Notes: a model not told the origin generated them from the sequence alone. Positions 1 to 7,510 are shown, counted from the stretch's first letter. The stretch: 16,510 bases of DNA from JANNXQ01 sp031425095 (GCA_031425095.1 JANPIS010000463.1:1-16510); one strand, 5' to 3'. Program-made: numbers and translations.

Positions 1-584
1 CAATAGTCGAGCACGGCATCATCGCCGCGCTCGGCGAGGTTGTAGCGGTTTTGCACGGAGGCGACCGGCACGATGCCGCGGGCTTCCTCGACCTGCGTGA
101 GCGAGACGTTCGAAAGGCCGACGTGCGCGATTTTTCCCTCGGCCCGAAGCTGCGCGAGCGCGCCGACGCTCTCGGCAAAGGGCACATCGGGATCGGGGCG
201 ATGGAGTTGGTAAAGCGGGATGCACTCGAGCTTCAGGCGGCGGAGGCTGTCTTCGCAGCGCTGGCGCAGGATCTCGGTGCGGCCATCGGGGAAGACCTTG
301 TCCGCCGCGGTCTTTTCGACGCCGCCCTTCGTCGTCACGAGCACGCCCGGCGCATACGGCGCGAGCGCTTCGGCGATCAGCTCTTCATTCACGCCGGGGC
401 CGTAGGCGTGTGCGGTGTCGATGAAGTTCACGCCAAGTTCGACGGCGCGGCGGAGCAGGCGCTTGCCCGCGTCCCAGTCTTTGTAAGGTCCGAAGTTTCC
501 GGGCTGCCCGCACAGACGCATCGCGCCGTAGCCGAGACGATGCACAGGCCATTCACCGCCGATGAGGAAGGTGCTCGCGTTCAT
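1..584 (-). CDS. Aldo/keto reductase, YdbC-like (3' end missing)
   Basis: Partial gene: 194 N-terminal residues are visible and the C-terminus lies beyond the left edge. Its family reduces aldehydes or ketones with NADPH in the cytoplasm on a TIM-barrel fold. Reading the minus strand from the ATG at 584 gives an N-terminus with RLGYGAMRLCG, then FIDTAHAYG. The four family catalytic residues are all visible: Asp56, Tyr61, Lys86 (in VTTKGG) and His128 (in YQLHRPD). The 'RLGYGAMRL...FGP' opening resembles E. coli YdbC/PdxI, a pyridoxal reductase, but the substrate cannot be read from sequence. The ATG lies only 4 nt after the stop of the RND pump gene, so it is probably the last visible gene of the same transcript. 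In that setting a role in clearing reactive carbonyls is plausible (inference). Confidence 0.9.
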   Translation of the reverse strand, partial: MNASTFLIGGEWPVHRLGYGAMRLCGQPGNFGPYKDWDAGKRLLRRAVELGVNFIDTAHAYGPGVNEELIAEALAPYAPGVLVTTKGGVEKTAADKVFPDGRTEILRQRCEDSLRRLKLECIPLYQLHRPDPDVPFAESVGALAQLRAEGKIAHVGLSNVSLTQVEEARGIVPVASVQNRYNLAERGDDAVLDY

Positions 585-588
585 AGAT

Positions 589-3500
589 TCAAAGGGCAGC
601 GACCACTGGTTCCGTTGAGACTGCCGGAGGTGGAGAATGTGGAGCCTTCGAGACGCGGGCCTTCTTTCGCCCGAACTTCATCACCACCACATAAAAGACC
701 GGCGTGAGCAGGAGGCCGAAGAAGGTGACGCCGATCATCCCGGAGAAGACGGCGACGCCCATCGCGTGCCGCATCTCGGCGCCGGCGCCTTGGCTGGCGA
801 CGAGCGGCCAGACGCCAGCGATGAAGGCGATGCTCGTCATCAGGATCGGGCGCAGGCGCAGGCGCGCGGCCTCGACGGCAGCCTCGGCGGGCGAGGCGCC
901 GTCGTCTTGTTTTACCTTCGCAAATTCCACGATGAGGATCGCGTTCTTACACGCGAGGCCGACGAGCACGATCAGGCCGATCTGCGTGAAGATGTTATTG
1001 TCTCCGTCGGTGATCCACACGCCCGCGAGCGCGGCGAGCAGGCAGAGCGGCACGATGAGAATGATCGCGAGCGGCAGGCGGAAGCTCTCGTATTGCGCGG
1101 CGAGCACGAGGAAGACGAGCAGCAGACAGAGCGGGTAGATGTACACCGCCGTGTTACCCGCGAGGATCTTTTGGTAAGTCAGCTCGGTCCACTCCGGCGT
1201 CATGCCTTTCGGCAAGGTCTCGGCGGCGAGCTTCGCCATGATGGCCTCGGCCTGGCCGGAACTGTAACCGGGCGCAGGGGCGCTATTGATCTCGGCAGAG
1301 AGGTAACTGTTGTAATGCATCGCGCGATCCGGGCCGCTGCCTTCGCGCACTTTGATGAGCGTGCCGAGCGGGACCATCTCGCCCGTGATGTTGCGCACTT
1401 TCAGCCGCACGATGTCCTCGGCGCGTTTGCGGAATTTTGCGTCGGCCTGCACGACCACCTGATACGCGCGCCCGAAGCGGTTGAAATCATTCACATAGAC
1501 GGAGCCGAGATACACCTGCAGCGCCTGCGAGATTTCCGACTTGGTCACGCCGAGTGCGCTCGCCTTCGTCCAGTCCACATCCGCAAACAGCTGCGGCGTA
1601 TTCACGGTGAAGCTGGTGAAGGTCTGGAAAGGATCGAGCCCCGGCGTTTCCCGCGCCTTGTTCACGAGATCGTTCGTCGCGTTGTAGAGCGCGGTGTAGC
1701 CGAGCGCGGCGCGATCTTCGACCTGGAGCTTGAAGCCGCCGATCGTGCCGATGCCATTCACCGGTGGCGGCGGCACGCACGCGATGAAGGCGTCCTTGAT
1801 CGCACCGAATTTCATATTCAAAGCCTGCGCGATCGCCGGTCCGGATTGATCGGGTGCGGTGCGTTCCTCGAAGGGCTTGAGACCGACGAAGACGATGCCC
1901 GCGTTCGAGCTGTTCGTGAAGCCGTTGATCGAGAGCCCGGGGAATGCGACGGAATCGGCAACGCCGGGATGCGCGAGCGCGATCTCGCTCATGCGGCGGA
2001 TCACATCGTCGGCGCGATCGAGCGACGCGGCCTCGGGCAGCACGGCGAAGGCGACGAGGTATTGCTTGTCCTGCACCGGAACGAAGCCGGCGGGCACTTT
2101 GTCGAAGAGCTTCGCGGTGAGAAAAATGAGGCCGCCGTAAAGGATGAGCGCGATGACGGCGAGGCGGATAATGCGCGCGACAGCGCGACGGTAGCCTTCC
2201 GCGGCCCAGTCGAAGAAACGGTTGAAGGGACGGAAGAACCAGCCGAGCGCGAAGTCGAGGACGCGCGTGAACAAATCCTTTTTTTCATGATGGCCGCGCA
2301 ACAGCACTGCGCAGAGCGCGGGGCTGAGCGTGAGCGAATTGAAAGCCGAGATGACCGTGCTGATCGCGATGGTCAGCGCGAACTGTTTGTAGAATTGCCC
2401 CGTCAGTCCGCTGATGAACGCCGTCGGCACGAAGACCGCGCAGAGCACCAGCGCGGTGGCCACGATCGGACCGGTGACTTCCTGCATCGCACGTTTCGTC
2501 GCGGCGAGCGGATCGAGTCCGGTGGCGATGTTTCGCTCCACATTTTCCACCACCACGATGGCGTCATCGACGACGATGCCGATGGCCAGCACGAGGCCGA
2601 AGAGCGAGAGCGCATTGATGGAAAAGCCGAACGCCGACATCACGGCAAACGTGCCGATGAGCGACACCGGCACCGCGGCCAGCGGGATGATCGACGCACG
2701 CCACGTCTGGAGAAAAACAATGACGACGATGACGACGAGCAGGATCGCCTCGAGCAAGGTGTGGACGACGGACTCGATCGAGCGCCGCACAAAGACCGTC
2801 GGATCGTACACCACCGCGTAGTCGAGCCCCTGCGGAAATTCCTCCTTCAGCCGAGCCATCGCCGCGCGCACATCGGTGGAGAGCTGGATGGCGTTCGAGC
2901 CGGGCTGCTGGAAGATTGGGATGGCGACGGCGCTCTTATTGTTCAACAGGCTGCGCAGGCTGTACTCGCTCGCGCCGAGTTCGATCCGCGCCACGTCGCG
3001 CAACTTCACCAGCTCCCCGTTCGGCCCTTTCTTAATGATGATGCGCCCAAATTCTTCCTCACCGACGAGCCGACCCTTGGCGTTGATGATGAGTTGCGTC
3101 TCGAGTTTTCCATCGAGCGGCTGACCGCCGATGCCACCCGCCGCGACCTGCGCATTCTGCCCCTGGATCGCGAGCACGATGTCGCCCGCGGTGATGCCGC
3201 GCGCGGCGATCTTGTCCGGATCGAGCCACACGCGCATCGAGTAATCGCCGGAGCCGAAGACCTGCACCTGCCCGACGCCGGGGATGCGCGCGAGCACGTC
3301 CTTCACCTGGAGCGTGGCGTAGTTGCGCACGTAGATGTCGTCGTAGCGCCCTTCTGGCGAGAGGAGGTGGACGACCATCGTGAGGTCGGGCGAACTCTTC
3401 AGAGTGGTCACGCCGAGGCGGCGGACTTCCTCGGGCAGCCGCGGCTCGGCTTGCGCCACGCGGTTCTGCACCTGCACCTGCGCCTTATCGAGATCGGTGC

Positions 3501-3795
3501 CGAGTTTGAAAGTAACCGTGAGCGTCATCACGCCGTCGCCGGTGGCTTGCGACGCCATGTAGATGCTGTTCTCGACGCCGTTGATTTCCTTCTCGAGCGG
3601 CGTGGAGACGGTCTCCGCGATGACCTCCGGACTCGCGCCGGGATAGATCGCGCGGACGACGACGGTGGGCGGCGCGACCTCCGGGTACTCGCTCACCGGC
3701 AGTCGGAAGAGCGAGATCGCGCCGACGAGCACGAGCAGCACCGAGAGGACTCCGGCGAAGATCGGGCGGGTGATGAAGAACTGGGAGAAGTTCAT
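589..3795 (-). CDS. RND efflux pump, inner-membrane transporter (AcrB/MexB type)
   Basis: A 1068-residue proton-driven drug/solvent exporter of the HAE1 RND family, close to AcrB in length. The N-terminus NFSQFFITRPIFAGVLSV is the family's cytoplasmic start and first membrane helix. The TM4 proton-relay pair is Asp410-Asp411 in GIVVDDAIVVVENV, and the TM10 lysine is Lys950 in GLACKNAILIVEF. Two large periplasmic loops separate the helix bundles. The C-terminal tail is basic, then proline-rich. It follows the membrane-fusion gene by 130 nt, where partners usually sit together, and ends 4 nt before an aldo/keto reductase. No outer-membrane factor gene (TolC/OprM type) is in the window. Its start lies 7 nt downstream of a strong hairpin and has no clear Shine-Dalgarno sequence outside that hairpin. 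Substrate unknown; neighbours suggest small electrophiles or their conjugates. Confidence 0.97.
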   Translation of the reverse strand: MNFSQFFITRPIFAGVLSVLLVLVGAISLFRLPVSEYPEVAPPTVVVRAIYPGASPEVIAETVSTPLEKEINGVENSIYMASQATGDGVMTLTVTFKLGTDLDKAQVQVQNRVAQAEPRLPEEVRRLGVTTLKSSPDLTMVVHLLSPEGRYDDIYVRNYATLQVKDVLARIPGVGQVQVFGSGDYSMRVWLDPDKIAARGITAGDIVLAIQGQNAQVAAGGIGGQPLDGKLETQLIINAKGRLVGEEEFGRIIIKKGPNGELVKLRDVARIELGASEYSLRSLLNNKSAVAIPIFQQPGSNAIQLSTDVRAAMARLKEEFPQGLDYAVVYDPTVFVRRSIESVVHTLLEAILLVVIVVIVFLQTWRASIIPLAAVPVSLIGTFAVMSAFGFSINALSLFGLVLAIGIVVDDAIVVVENVERNIATGLDPLAATKRAMQEVTGPIVATALVLCAVFVPTAFISGLTGQFYKQFALTIAISTVISAFNSLTLSPALCAVLLRGHHEKKDLFTRVLDFALGWFFRPFNRFFDWAAEGYRRAVARIIRLAVIALILYGGLIFLTAKLFDKVPAGFVPVQDKQYLVAFAVLPEAASLDRADDVIRRMSEIALAHPGVADSVAFPGLSINGFTNSSNAGIVFVGLKPFEERTAPDQSGPAIAQALNMKFGAIKDAFIACVPPPPVNGIGTIGGFKLQVEDRAALGYTALYNATNDLVNKARETPGLDPFQTFTSFTVNTPQLFADVDWTKASALGVTKSEISQALQVYLGSVYVNDFNRFGRAYQVVVQADAKFRKRAEDIVRLKVRNITGEMVPLGTLIKVREGSGPDRAMHYNSYLSAEINSAPAPGYSSGQAEAIMAKLAAETLPKGMTPEWTELTYQKILAGNTAVYIYPLCLLLVFLVLAAQYESFRLPLAIILIVPLCLLAALAGVWITDGDNNIFTQIGLIVLVGLACKNAILIVEFAKVKQDDGASPAEAAVEAARLRLRPILMTSIAFIAGVWPLVASQGAGAEMRHAMGVAVFSGMIGVTFFGLLLTPVFYVVVMKFGRKKARVSKAPHSPPPAVSTEPVVAAL

Positions 3796-3797
3796 GA

Positions 3798-3911
3798 CGT
3801 AGCTGCGACGTCCCCGTCGCAGTCAGTGCCGGCGGCGACCTCGCCGCCACCGAGCTGCCACGTGGCGGGGACGCCGCGGGAACTACCTGCGGCGGGGACG
3901 CCGCAGCTACG
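3798..3911. repeat. REP/BIME-like cluster of GC-rich hairpins between pump genes
   Basis: The 130-nt gap between the fusion-protein stop and the pump start is almost all inverted repeats. Unit 1 (3803-3822) is CTGCGACG, loop TCCC, CGTCGCAG: a perfect 8-bp stem. Unit 2 (3831-3848) is GGCGGCGA, CC, TCGCCGCC: also perfect. Unit 3 (3861-3878) is an imperfect 7-bp stem with loop GGGA, preceded by the 10-bp palindrome GCCACGTGGC at 3857-3866. Unit 4 (3887-3906) is CTGCGGCG, loop GGGA, CGCCGCAG. Units 1 and 4 with their CGTAG/CTACG flanks (3798-3822 and 3887-3911) are inverted copies matching at 23 of 25 positions. The only two differences swap an A-T pair for a G-C pair inside the stem, so pairing is kept. 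This looks like a dispersed palindromic repeat pair; a role in termination, mRNA stability or translation is inference. Confidence 0.85.
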
Positions 3912-3925
3912 ACGAAGGCGCGCGC

Positions 3926-5077
3926 TCATTTCGCTGCGACGGTGCCGCTGAGTTCCTCGGGCTTCGCCGGCTCCGGCACGACGGGCGCGCCGGGCCGCGC
4001 GCGCTGGAGGCCGTTCACGATCACGCTGTCGGTGGCGGCGAGGCCGGTGCGGATGACGCGCTGATCGCCGATCAGCGGCCCGACTTCCACGGGCTTGTAC
4101 TCGGTGATGTTATTGGGTCCGACCGTGAGCAGAAATTTGCGCCCTTGATCCGTGCCGACCGCGCGCTCCGTCACGAGCAACGCCTGATATTTCGGCCCCG
4201 CCGGAATCCGCAGCCGCACGAACGATCCAGGACGCAACGTGCCATCCGCATTGGGAAACTCCGCGCGCAGGAGGATGCTGCCGGTGGAGCCCTGGATGCG
4301 ATTGTCGAAGGACTCGATCTTGCCCGCATGCGGATAGCCGCTCTCACCGTCGAGTTGCATCTCGGCGGGCGTGCCGTTGTCAGAGAGGTGCGTCGCTTTG
4401 CCCGCCGTCGTAAGGCGCTGGTAGCGGAGAAAGGTCGTCTCATCGACATCGGCATAGACATGCACGGGGTCCATGCGGACGAGCGTGGTGAGCAACGTGG
4501 TGAAGCCCGCGACGCCGCTGACGTAGTTGCCAGCAGTCACGAGTTCACGACTCACCCGACCGGCGATCGGCGCGCGCACGGTGCAGAATTCCACATCAAG
4601 CGCCGCCGCCTTCCGCGCGGCCTGGGAGACGCCGATGCCGGCGGACGCTTCTTCAAAAGCGCGGCGCTGCTTGTCCGCCTCCTCGGTGGACATCGTCTTG
4701 CTCACCGACAGACGCTCGGCGCGCTCGGCCTCGCTCTTCGCCCACTTTAGCCGCGTCTCCGCTTGATTCAGCTCCGCCTCCGCGCGGTCCAGCACGGCCT
4801 GAAAGGGCCGGGCATCGATCGTAAAAAGCACGTCACCCTTCTGCACGAGTTCGCCGGATTTGAAATGCACGCGATCGACGTAGCCGGACACGCGGGGCCG
4901 AATCTCGACCGACTCCGAAGCTTCGATGCGACCGGTGAATTCATCCCAGTCCTGAATCTCGCGCTGCACCGGCGGCGCGACACTCACTGGCATCGCGCCG
5001 AATTGCGGCGGACCGCCCTTGGGTTTTGAGCAGCCCGCACAAAGCGCGAGCAGCAGGAGTAAGTGGAGTGGCTTCAT
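3926..5077 (-). CDS. RND efflux membrane-fusion (periplasmic adaptor) lipoprotein
   Basis: A 383-residue AcrA/MexA-type adaptor that links the inner-membrane pump to an outer-membrane channel in the periplasm. The start chosen is the ATG at 5077, because it gives a lipoprotein signal (MKPLHLLLLLALCAGC, lipid-anchored Cys16) and overlaps the upstream stop as ATGA. An upstream in-frame start would add 18 residues that hide the signal. The order is typical: a beta-barrel/lipoyl half-motif (EIRPRVSGYVDRVHFKSGELVQKGDVLF), a coiled-coil hairpin rich in Ala, Glu and Arg, the second lipoyl half (FCTVRAPIAGRVS), then the beta-barrel and membrane-proximal domains. Position -3 of the lipobox is Cys rather than the usual Leu, a small oddity. 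It is apparently translationally coupled to the DNA glycosylase gene upstream, and the pump gene follows. Confidence 0.95.
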   Translation of the reverse strand: MKPLHLLLLLALCAGCSKPKGGPPQFGAMPVSVAPPVQREIQDWDEFTGRIEASESVEIRPRVSGYVDRVHFKSGELVQKGDVLFTIDARPFQAVLDRAEAELNQAETRLKWAKSEAERAERLSVSKTMSTEEADKQRRAFEEASAGIGVSQAARKAAALDVEFCTVRAPIAGRVSRELVTAGNYVSGVAGFTTLLTTLVRMDPVHVYADVDETTFLRYQRLTTAGKATHLSDNGTPAEMQLDGESGYPHAGKIESFDNRIQGSTGSILLRAEFPNADGTLRPGSFVRLRIPAGPKYQALLVTERAVGTDQGRKFLLTVGPNNITEYKPVEVGPLIGDQRVIRTGLAATDSVIVNGLQRARPGAPVVPEPAKPEELSGTVAAK

Positions 5078-5709
5078 GAATTCTTGGGCTTCTTTTCCTT
5101 CGCAGCGTCGGCGGCGCGCCAGAGGAACCACGCCGCAGTGGTCCCATGCGGGCGCCAGCGTTCGCCGAGTGCGAGGAGTTCTTTCGGGCGCGGCATCTCC
5201 TCGAGGCCGAAGGCGACGCGGTAACCGCTGCGCACGCCGAAGTCGTCGACGGGCAGCACGTCGGGACGTCCAAGTTTGAAGATCAGCAGCATCTCGACGG
5301 TCCAGCGCCCGACCCCGCGGACTTGCACCAGCCGATCGATGATCTCCGTGTCAGCCATTTTCAAGATTGCCCGCGAAGTCGGCACCGTGCCGTCGAGCGT
5401 CTTCGCGGCGATGTCGCGGATCGCCGCGATCTTCGCCCGCGAAAATCCCGCCCCGCGCAGGGCCTCGTCGCTCACCGTGGCGATCTGCTCCGGCGCCGGA
5501 AACCTCTTTCCCGGGAAGAGCGCGCGGAACCGGCCGAGAATCGTCTCCGCAGCCGTGCCGTTGAGTTGCTGATGCGCGACGGCGCTGACCAGCGACTCAA
5601 AGGGCGAACGCCGCGCCTCCGGCACGAGCCTGCACGGCCCGTGCGCCTTGATGAGACGGCGCATCACGGGGCAGCGTTTGCTCAAGTGCGCGTGCGCTTC
5701 CGGAGTCAT
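5074..5709 (-). CDS. DNA-3-methyladenine glycosylase, AlkA-like (HhH-GPD)
   Basis: A 211-residue base-excision repair enzyme that would remove alkylated purines from DNA. Visible features are a 'HQQLN' segment at 46-50 matching the conserved QQ region of the family, a helix-hairpin-helix around 126-140 (VQVRGVGRWTVEMLL), and LPVDDFGVRSG with Asp156 at the position of the catalytic aspartate of AlkA (Asp238). It is shorter than E. coli AlkA (282 aa) because the N-terminal beta domain is missing; such compact forms are common. Both ends overlap neighbours by 4 nt in the form ATGA: its ATG overlaps the stop of the dehydrogenase and its TGA overlaps the ATG of the fusion lipoprotein. This places DNA alkylation repair inside an aldehyde/efflux operon. 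Specificity between 3-methyladenine and other lesions cannot be told from sequence. Confidence 0.93.
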   Translation of the reverse strand: MTPEAHAHLSKRCPVMRRLIKAHGPCRLVPEARRSPFESLVSAVAHQQLNGTAAETILGRFRALFPGKRFPAPEQIATVSDEALRGAGFSRAKIAAIRDIAAKTLDGTVPTSRAILKMADTEIIDRLVQVRGVGRWTVEMLLIFKLGRPDVLPVDDFGVRSGYRVAFGLEEMPRPKELLALGERWRPHGTTAAWFLWRAADAAKEKKPKNS

Positions 5710-6722
5710 GCGATATCGTTTTCCAGCACGATGCGGTAGCGGGCCTTGCCGGCGCGCAGGTGCTCGATGGCGTCATTCACCTTCGACATCGGGAAGGTCT
5801 CCGTGGTTGGCGCAATGTCGTGGCGCGCACAGAAATCGAGCATCGTCTCCACCGTCGAAGGACTCCCGAGCGGCGAACCCGACAACGACTTCTGCCCCAT
5901 GATGAGCGGGAATGCCGCGAGGCTTATCGGCTCGAGCACGGCACCGACGGTGTGGAGTCGGCCGCGGGGCTTGAGCGCACCGATGAGCGACTGCCAGTCG
6001 AGCGTCACATTCACCGTGGAGAGGATGAAATCGAGCGACGACGCGATGCCGGCGAGCTGTGCGGAGTCGCGCGAATTCACCACGCGGTGCGCGCCGAGCG
6101 TCAGCGCCTCGTCGCGCTTCGAGTCGCTGGAGGTAAAAGCGACCACCTCGCAGCCCCAGGCGTTCAGGAATTTCAGCGCCATGTGCCCGAGTCCGCCGAT
6201 CCCGATCACGCCCACGCGATCCGTCGGCTTCACGCCGCATTGGATGATCGGATTGAAGACCGTGATCCCGCCGCAGAAGAGCGGCCCCGCTTTCGCGGAA
6301 TCCAGCTTCTCCGGCAGTGGCGTGGCCCAGGCCCAATGCGATCGCACCCGATTCGCAAAGCCGCCGTGCCGTCCCACAATCGTACCCTCAGCGCCCGCGC
6401 AGAGATTCTGATCACCCGCAAGACACTGGTGACACGCCATGCAGCTCCCCGAAAACCACCCGAGCCCGACGCGATCGCCGACCTTGATCTTCTTCACGTG
6501 CTCACCCGCCGCGACGACCTTGCCCACGACCTCATGTCCCGGCACGAGCGGAAAGCCGGTCATGCCCCATTCATTGTCGATCATGGAGAGATCCGAGTGG
6601 CAGACGCCGCAATGCGTCACGGCGATCTCGACTTGCTCGTCGCCGAGCGGACCGGCGTCATATTCGTAGGGCTGAAGTGGACCGCGGGCCGCGGTGACGG
6701 CGTAGGCTTTGATGGTACTCAT
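5706..6722 (-). CDS. Zinc-dependent alcohol/aldehyde dehydrogenase (YahK/CAD-like MDR)
   Basis: A 338-residue cytoplasmic medium-chain dehydrogenase/reductase, likely reducing aldehydes with NAD(P)H. Catalytic zinc ligands are visible as Cys41 (GVCHSD), His63-Glu64 (PGHEVVG) and Cys150 (FCGGITVF). Structural zinc is held by Cys94, Cys97, Cys100 and Cys108 (GSCMACHQC and LAGDQNLC). The nucleotide-binding turn is GIGGLGH at 174-180. These features fit the cinnamyl-alcohol-dehydrogenase-like group that includes E. coli YahK, a broad aldehyde reductase that prefers NADPH. It is the first gene after the TetR regulator, 53 nt downstream, with an operator-like site in the gap. Its stop overlaps the glycosylase start as ATGA. 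Aldehyde detoxification is the likely role; cofactor and substrate are inferred from family. Confidence 0.95.
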   Translation of the reverse strand: MSTIKAYAVTAARGPLQPYEYDAGPLGDEQVEIAVTHCGVCHSDLSMIDNEWGMTGFPLVPGHEVVGKVVAAGEHVKKIKVGDRVGLGWFSGSCMACHQCLAGDQNLCAGAEGTIVGRHGGFANRVRSHWAWATPLPEKLDSAKAGPLFCGGITVFNPIIQCGVKPTDRVGVIGIGGLGHMALKFLNAWGCEVVAFTSSDSKRDEALTLGAHRVVNSRDSAQLAGIASSLDFILSTVNVTLDWQSLIGALKPRGRLHTVGAVLEPISLAAFPLIMGQKSLSGSPLGSPSTVETMLDFCARHDIAPTTETFPMSKVNDAIEHLRAGKARYRIVLENDIA

Positions 6723-6742
6723 GGTTATAAAATTCCGATACG

Positions 6743-6761
6743 ATTAGACCAGTCGTCTAGT
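6743..6761 (-). promoter_or_regulatory. Operator-like site O2, upstream of the dehydrogenase
   Basis: The plus strand reads ATTAGACCAGTCGTCTAGT, an imperfect dyad with 5-bp arms TAGAC and GTCTA around a 5-bp centre. The same 19 bases in the same orientation occur at 7387-7405 before the tetR gene. It ends 20 nt before the dehydrogenase ATG and lies wholly between the tetR stop and that ATG. The arms resemble binding sites I recall for NemR-type TetR regulators. That the adjacent TetR binds here is inference. It would give the dehydrogenase operon its own regulated promoter, although no convincing -35/-10 pair is visible. Confidence 0.75.
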
Positions 6762-6775
6762 TGCGCGGATGGCAA

Positions 6776-7372
6776 CTAAGCTGGGGACAGGTAATTGCGG
6801 ATGAACTGCGCCGCCGAACGGATCGGCGCGACATTGCGCTCCACCTGGCAGCGCTGACTCGCGCCCATCCAGAGATCGCTGATCAGCCCCGCCGTTTCCG
6901 CGGCGTCGAGCTTCTTGCGGATGACACCCTTCTTCTGGCCTTCCGCAATCACCTGTTCAAAAATCCCGCGCCATTCCCGGATGCCGTCGGCCAGCACCGC
7001 GCGCATCGGATCACTGAAAGTCGCGACCTCCGAGGCGAGCTTCGAGACGAGGCACGCACACTGGCATTCCTTCTCCAGCAAATGCGCCGCGGCCAGGTCG
7101 ATGAACGCCATGAGCCGCATAAAGGGATTCGGTTCCTGCTCCGGGTTAAGCAGCAACTTGCGTTTCCACTCCGACGCCTCATTCACGTAGTGCCGCAGTA
7201 ACTCAACGCCGAACTGCTCCTTCGACTGGAAGTAATGATAGAACGACCCCTTCGGCACCTTCACGGCGGCCAGGATCTCGTTCAGTCCGACGGAGTGGAA
7301 GCTCTTCGCCAGCATGATCTCCTCGGCGGCTTCGAGGATGCGTTCTTTGGTCGTGGCGGTGGTGACGGACAT
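6776..7372 (-). CDS. TetR-family regulator, NemR-like electrophile sensor
   Basis: A 198-residue one-component repressor. The N-terminal helix-turn-helix ends in VPKGSFYHYFQSKEQFGVEL, nearly the same as E. coli NemR. The ligand domain has CACLVSKLASEV and 'LWMGA', also matching NemR in order and spacing. The start chosen is the ATG at 7372: GGAG lies 9 nt upstream, and a longer TTG start at 7387 would begin inside the operator. Cys107 aligns with the redox-sensing Cys106 of NemR. Two more cysteines (103 and 105) sit just before it. The position of NemR Lys175, which forms a reversible bond with Cys106, is Gln176 here and is preceded by Cys175. The gene is probably self-repressed through the site at 7387-7405 and controls the dehydrogenase-efflux genes downstream (inference). 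Confidence 0.93.
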   Translation of the reverse strand: MSVTTATTKERILEAAEEIMLAKSFHSVGLNEILAAVKVPKGSFYHYFQSKEQFGVELLRHYVNEASEWKRKLLLNPEQEPNPFMRLMAFIDLAAAHLLEKECQCACLVSKLASEVATFSDPMRAVLADGIREWRGIFEQVIAEGQKKGVIRKKLDAAETAGLISDLWMGASQRCQVERNVAPIRSAAQFIRNYLSPA

Positions 7373-7386
7373 TGAGAAGCGCTCCA

Positions 7387-7405
7387 ATTAGACCAGTCGT
7401 CTAGT
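7387..7405 (-). promoter_or_regulatory. Operator-like site O1, upstream of tetR
   Basis: This is an exact 19-bp copy, in the same orientation, of the site at 6743-6761 (ATTAGACCAGTCGTCTAGT; arms TAGAC and GTCTA). It ends 14 nt before the tetR ATG and overlaps the likely -10 region and spacer of the tetR promoter, the expected placement for autorepression. Exact conservation over 19 bases at two places 640 bp apart, with different flanks, argues for a shared binding protein. Confidence 0.8.
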
Positions 7406-7413
7406 GCGGTCAA
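7387..7413 (-). promoter_or_regulatory. Predicted tetR promoter
   Basis: On the minus strand, TTGACC (7413-7408, five of six consensus matches) is followed after 15 nt by TCTAAT (7392-7387, five of six). The spacer is shorter than the usual 17, so the promoter may be weak; an alternative -10 with a 17-nt spacer, TAATTG, is poorer. The operator-like dyad covers the spacer and -10. Confidence 0.5.
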
Positions 7414-7510
7414 CGGAAAATCATCACCTGCCGAAAGTCATCGCGAAAAACGCCCGCGCAAATGCGCACACCACGTCTCGCGCCGTCCTCCCGTTTGCAA
7501 AGCCCCCAAC

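Noticed and set aside
637..3951. 1104-residue open frame on the plus strand opposite the RND pump gene
   Set aside because: The translation is a low-complexity run of Asp, Glu, Arg and His without domain text, the usual shadow of a GC-rich gene. The minus-strand frame encodes a complete RND pump.
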